Source of the DNA: Anaerolineales bacterium
GTDB taxonomy: Bacteria > Chloroflexota > Anaerolineae > Anaerolineales > E44-bin32
Reading direction: 5' to 3'
Assembly (NCBI GenBank): GCA_030673085.1
Contig: DAOVFE010000066.1
Coordinates: 1-7,853, forward strand
Length of the DNA stretch: 7,853 bases
Shown in pieces: positions 4,805 to 7,853 of this stretch. The notes beneath the pieces are model-generated. The model worked only from the letters and a program-made list of their open reading frames with translations. It was not told where the DNA came from and did no database searches. The position numbers and the translations under genes were made by a program. Positions within the stretch are counted from its first letter, which is position 1; every line of letters starts with the position of its first letter.

Positions 4805-7048
4805 TTACTCTCCGACCGCAAACATTGGGACTTTAGCGAAGTCATCCGCTGTTAACTCAGCTTGGGCAAGATCGGAATTAATAAAATCGCTCATCCAAGC
4901 TTCCTGCTCTCCTTCTACCGGCCAGACCAGGTCCATTACCCGGGTATGATTGCTGACATTGAGCGGCGCGCCTCCTATGCGCCACTGTTCGGCCACAGGC
5001 AGCACATCACGAACTCGCATCACGCCGTTGTAGCCATCCTGGCTTAGGACTACAGCCGCTAAGCGCCAGTCTTCAGGATCAGTGCTGAAAAAGGATCGCG
5101 GCACCCGAATGGCGACTTTGCGTTGACCTGGATCAGCCATTATTAAAAATTCGCTCGGTTCAGCAATCTGCTGTGGTCCACCTTCGCCAGGGGTGTAGAT
5201 CCCTGGCGTCCAACCCTCGGCTGTGATCGCGAGGTCCCAGGCATTACCTTCCAGTAGAGACAGATTGCGACCCGGCAACATGGCGATACCTCCTTCGCCA
5301 TCGCCATCTAAGTCGATGTATACATCAAAAGTCTGAACAGAAAGGCCATTGGGGGATCCCCAGGGGTTGTCCACTGGACCGCGCATTGTGAACTTGAAGA
5401 CAATGTTCTCAACATCGTATCCCATTTGAAAGTTCAGTAAGTCGAAATTGCCGCTGTTAAAAACAGCATCTGTAGGGTAAGAATAATTCCCCGGACCATG
5501 GTCATCGTTGGAAGGATCGACAATGTCCACTAAAATTGTCGTTGTGCCCAAGTCGGGGACTGCAACCAAGACCGGCCCAGCCTCAGGCACCTGATCGACA
5601 TCCACTACAACACTGCCGCCTTCTGATTCTAGGGTCTCGGAGTATAGAGCGCGCATGGTGAGACGATCGCCAGTATCGGCATTGCCAAGAGCGGACAGCG
5701 GGATGGCCAGCTCTAACTGACCCTCGTTATAAGCCAATGGCATAGTCAGCTCTGCAGCCGGATCGTTAATCGACAGTTCTAGAAGGCCAGGTCCTCCAAT
5801 CTTGAAACTAGAGTTTGTGATCCACTCCTCATTAGCTGTAGCGACGTAGAAAACAGCTTCGGCCAGAGAACCATTTGTAAATTGCATTTCTAGTAGCCGA
5901 TTAGCCGGAAATCCGAGAATGCTGCCATTATGGCTGAAGCTGTTGGACGCCCCGCTTCCTGGCACATCCAAATAGATCCCGACGTAGCTATCACCCGATG
6001 GGAAGGACAATTCTTCTACCAAAGCAAGTCTAAGGTACAAATTTTTACTGTCGAAGCCATACGTCAGGCTATCGAAGAAAGGCTGGGCTTTGGCCATCAC
6101 TCCACCGGAAGCTTGATAAAGGCCGGCAGCATCCCACTCTCCCTCGCTAGTCACGCCATCAATGATAGGCTCGATTAAGCCGGTAGAAGGCCTGTCGGCC
6201 GATACGGCTTGCTGAGGAATTATGGGCACGTCCAGGTACTTTGGCGGCTCCTCCCCTAGAGTCAGATAAATTGTCTTTAACGTATCCCGGAATTGCTGAT
6301 CGAAAGACTCGTCATTTCCTGAATTTTGGTCTGCGCCATACCACCAGAACCAATCGGACCCTTCAGCGATATACATTAGTGTTTTTGCTTCATCCAGGGT
6401 TTCCTCGCTGATCCGGCCTTTTCGCGGGCCGGTAATGTACTTTTGAAGAAACTCTCGGGTATCGGTCAGATATTCCCAAGCAGTGTTTTCCTCATCCTCG
6501 CCGATCCAGGTGGAAAAATCATGGTTTATCCAGGAACCGGCCCATAGATGATCTAGTCTGGGCTGGTCCGGTGCAATATCCAGGAACTCGCTGAGAGTGA
6601 CGGTGATGATTAGAGGGTCCTCACTCAGCCGTTGGTAGAGGCTTTGGAGGAACTCTTTCCCATCATTTTCGTAATATTCCCACGCGTTCTCACCGTCAAG
6701 GATCACCGAAACTAAATGCGGTCCTTTGGCTCCATCGGCGATCAACTCCTCCCTAGCAGCATGAATACGCTGGATGAAGTCAGCGGCGGCGATACGGCCC
6801 TGTAGGCCGGAGTAGGTGAAACCAACCTTATCTGAGAGGACAATATCCCGGAAGACTGTCGCCACAGGCCCGCCGCGCTTTCCCTCAACATAGTAGGGGC
6901 GGTAAAGCATGTCGGCATCGATAACAGTCTCATTCGCATTGCGTATAAAACTTGTAAAACCCAGTATTGCGGCTTTCCGTGCGAGCGCAGGGCCGAGCAA
7001 GGATTTGTAGGTTAAATTTAGAGAGAAAGGTTCGCTTGCATCCCACAT
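4805..7048 (-). CDS. GH57-type glycoside hydrolase, N-terminally truncated, with C-terminal glucodextranase-like domain
   Basis: Residual open frame of 747 codons. Residues about 1-265 are the second half of a GH57 catalytic domain (amylopullulanase-like, alpha-glucan hydrolysis). These include DADMLYRPYYVEG (44-56), VILDGENAWEYY (115-126) with the probable acid/base Asp118, and AEGSDWFWWYGADQ (228-241). A DOMON/CBM9-like beta domain follows from about 291 (EPIIDGVTSEGEWDAAGLY). The end, from about 515, resembles the glucodextranase C-terminal domain (FDVYIDLDGDGEGG). Missing are a signal peptide, the first part of the catalytic domain and the WPxEG-type region that carries the nucleophile Glu. 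The ATG at 7048 has no Shine-Dalgarno and sits inside homologous sequence, so it is probably not a natural start. I read this as a recent pseudogene with an intact 3' part. Full-length relatives are secreted or cell-surface enzymes of about 1,000 residues or more. Confidence 0.85.
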   Translation of the reverse strand: MWDASEPFSLNLTYKSLLGPALARKAAILGFTSFIRNANETVIDADMLYRPYYVEGKRGGPVATVFRDIVLSDKVGFTYSGLQGRIAAADFIQRIHAAREELIADGAKGPHLVSVILDGENAWEYYENDGKEFLQSLYQRLSEDPLIITVTLSEFLDIAPDQPRLDHLWAGSWINHDFSTWIGEDEENTAWEYLTDTREFLQKYITGPRKGRISEETLDEAKTLMYIAEGSDWFWWYGADQNSGNDESFDQQFRDTLKTIYLTLGEEPPKYLDVPIIPQQAVSADRPSTGLIEPIIDGVTSEGEWDAAGLYQASGGVMAKAQPFFDSLTYGFDSKNLYLRLALVEELSFPSGDSYVGIYLDVPGSGASNSFSHNGSILGFPANRLLEMQFTNGSLAEAVFYVATANEEWITNSSFKIGGPGLLELSINDPAAELTMPLAYNEGQLELAIPLSALGNADTGDRLTMRALYSETLESEGGSVVVDVDQVPEAGPVLVAVPDLGTTTILVDIVDPSNDDHGPGNYSYPTDAVFNSGNFDLLNFQMGYDVENIVFKFTMRGPVDNPWGSPNGLSVQTFDVYIDLDGDGEGGIAMLPGRNLSLLEGNAWDLAITAEGWTPGIYTPGEGGPQQIAEPSEFLIMADPGQRKVAIRVPRSFFSTDPEDWRLAAVVLSQDGYNGVMRVRDVLPVAEQWRIGGAPLNVSNHTRVMDLVWPVEGEQEAWMSDFINSDLAQAELTADDFAKVPMFAVGE

Positions 7049-7105
7049 CGGTGAGGTTAGAATTGGATTACGGCAGTATGAAGCAGCCTTCAGTTCTAAA
7101 GAAGT
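7049..7105 (-). pseudogene. Decayed 5' extension of the GH57 gene
   Basis: In the same frame as the downstream ORF this stretch reads TSLELKAASYCRNPILTSP. It resembles GH57 conserved region 2 (GxIEL..sPYxHPILPLL), with the usual HPIL changed to RNPIL. An in-frame TGA at 7106-7108 precedes it, then IARIGKILASLPE and further stops (7148-7150, 7169-7171). Homology thus runs through and beyond the ATG at 7048 and is cut by nonsense codons. Between this stretch and residue 20 of the ORF the spacing is too short to hold the normal nucleophile segment, implying an internal deletion as well. Confidence 0.55.
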
Positions 7106-7177
7106 TCACTCTGGCAGACTGGCAAGAATCTTGCCGATTCGGGCAATCTAATAATGAGCGATTGTCAATCATGAGGT

Positions 7178-7239
7178 CACTGAAAAAAGCGGCTAACAGT
7201 AGGGAAAATGCCTTTCTCGTATTTGGGCTTTTTTCAGTG
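7178..7239. repeat. 62-bp element with 13-bp perfect terminal inverted repeats
   Basis: CACTGAAAAAAGC (7178-7190) and GCTTTTTTCAGTG (7227-7239) are perfect inverted arms around 36 bases. The left half recurs at 3446-3482. The architecture, short purine-rich arms ending in AAGC/GCTT, parallels the 102-bp repeat but with different sequence. It is a small MITE-like repeat or a bidirectional terminator-type hairpin between divergent genes. It sits where the lost 5' part of the GH57 gene should be. Confidence 0.65.
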
Positions 7240-7308
7240 CAATCAATCATAAAACGAGATAAATTGATTCCATTGCCGCGCAACTTTAATCGAATGGGTC
7301 GATAATAT

Positions 7309-7351
7309 TGTTCCGGTCGTATATTAAATTGATGTTCCGTTTTGCGGAACA
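7309..7351 (+). promoter_or_regulatory. Operator-like palindrome and half-site upstream of the lipoprotein gene
   Basis: TGTTCCGTTTTGCGGAACA (7333-7351) is a perfect 7-bp inverted repeat with a five-base centre. A further half-site TGTTCCG lies 24 bases upstream (7309-7315). The TTCCGnnnnnCGGAA layout resembles operators of IclR-family regulators. It lies about 80 bases before the lipoprotein start, near AT-rich sequence that could hold a promoter. The regulator is not in the window, and the family assignment is inference. Confidence 0.4.
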
Positions 7352-7415
7352 ACAAATCTAAGAATAGCCGCAACAACAGGAGAACAGCGCCGTTTAAATT
7401 CAAGCCTTTTTACTT

Positions 7416-7422
7416 AAGAGAG
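7416..7422 (+). promoter_or_regulatory. Ribosome binding site of the lipoprotein gene
   Basis: AAGAGAG lies eight bases before the ATG at 7431. The match is moderate, but the start is also supported by the signal peptide that begins directly at it. Confidence 0.5.
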
Positions 7423-7430
7423 CCTACCTT

Positions 7431-7853
7431 ATGTTGAAAAGAAGTTGCGTTTTCATTCTAGCTATAGGATTCGTTCCACTTCTGCTCTACAGTTGCGGGA
7501 TTGGTCCCTCATCCGCGAATACGCCGCAAGAGATGTTTGAGCACGTTGTTCAGCGACCCATTCCTCCGGATGTGACCGATATTCAAGCTGTTGGAGATAC
7601 CTGGCAAGGTTATAGCATTTGGATCCGCTTTAAAGCCTCCGAAGAATTTATTGATACACTTCTAGGAACAGGCTTCGAGCCTATCGGGTGCGAAGAGGTC
7701 AAAGAATATTTTAGTTTGCCAGAGGGTTATGATCTTTTTGAACCTCCCTGGAACCCTCATCCGATCCAAGATAACGAATGCTATTGCAATCCTAATGCTT
7801 CCAATTCCTGGGGAATAGGGACCCATTACCTATGGGTTGATCGCACAAGCGAC
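7431..7853 (+). CDS. Lipoprotein of unknown function, 3' end outside the window
   Basis: The open frame of 141 codons has no stop before the window edge, so the protein is partial. The N-terminus MLKRSC is followed by a hydrophobic stretch (7-20) and a lipobox LYSC with Cys22 as the predicted lipidation site. This makes it a Sec-exported, membrane-anchored lipoprotein on the outer face of the membrane. The mature part begins with a short Ser/Asn/Pro linker, then a globular region with WQGYSIWIRFKAS (65-77), the start of an alpha/beta fold. A Cys/Trp-rich segment follows (Cys93, Cys119, Cys121; PPWNP; WGIGTHYLWVD). I recognise no enzymatic motif and assign no function. It is divergent from the GH57 remnant, about 325 bases away. 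Confidence 0.85.
   Translation, partial: MLKRSCVFILAIGFVPLLLYSCGIGPSSANTPQEMFEHVVQRPIPPDVTDIQAVGDTWQGYSIWIRFKASEEFIDTLLGTGFEPIGCEEVKEYFSLPEGYDLFEPPWNPHPIQDNECYCNPNASNSWGIGTHYLWVDRTSD

Noticed and set aside
6967..7305. 112-codon plus-strand frame antisense to the GH57 5' end
   Set aside because: Shadow of the GH57 coding strand plus intergenic sequence; no ribosome site or recognisable features.
7068..7403. 111-codon minus-strand frame upstream of the GH57 remnant, considered as its missing N-terminus in another frame
   Set aside because: The translation shows no GH57 motif, signal peptide or domain. The homologous sequence lies in the other frame and stops near 7105.

Overview
The window looks like a piece of a bacterial chromosome carrying a carbohydrate-metabolism neighbourhood with many small repeats. 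It reads from left to right as galactokinase (minus strand), a 6-phosphofructokinase-fold protein (plus), a PfkB/ribokinase-family sugar kinase (minus), the C-terminal two thirds of a large GH57-type glycoside hydrolase (minus), and the start of a lipoprotein that runs off the right edge (plus). The lipobox and Shine-Dalgarno-like sequences indicate bacteria. The PfkB subtype, the PPi-type PFK subtype and the GH57 plus glucodextranase-C architecture together suggest Chloroflexota (Anaerolineae-like). That placement rests on remembered family resemblance only and is of low to moderate confidence.

Region by region: 1-135 is the 3' flank of galK, with one arm of a long inverted repeat and a strong hairpin. 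136-1278 is galK, apparently intact. 1279-2140 is a long divergent intergenic region holding two 102-bp repeats about 86% identical, a cruciform-like hairpin, a 162-bp MITE-like element with perfect 15-bp terminal inverted repeats, and the leader of the next gene. 2141-3289 is the PFK-fold gene. 3290-3520 is a short convergent spacer with a hairpin and a half copy of a second repeat. 3521-4426 is the PfkB kinase. 4427-4804 is a spacer holding the other arm of the long inverted repeat, a palindrome and no convincing gene. 4805-7048 is the GH57 remnant, with decayed coding sequence continuing to about 7105. 7109-7430 is a divergent spacer with an inverted-repeat element and an operator-like palindrome. 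7431-7853 is the lipoprotein start.

Functionally the window joins galactose phosphorylation (Leloir pathway), two further sugar-kinase folds and an alpha-glucan hydrolase fragment. These share a carbohydrate theme, but alternating strands rule out one operon.

The most interesting signal is the PFK-fold gene. Its reading frame and scaffold are intact, yet nearly every catalytic or substrate-phosphate-binding position I can align is replaced: the catalytic Asp by Tyr, and four active-site Arg by His, His, Gln and Cys. Several of these fit single C-to-T or G-to-A changes. It is either a pseudoenzyme with a new role or a gene in missense decay. The adjacent GH57 gene, which has lost its 5' end and its nucleophile region, shows that decay does occur in this locus.
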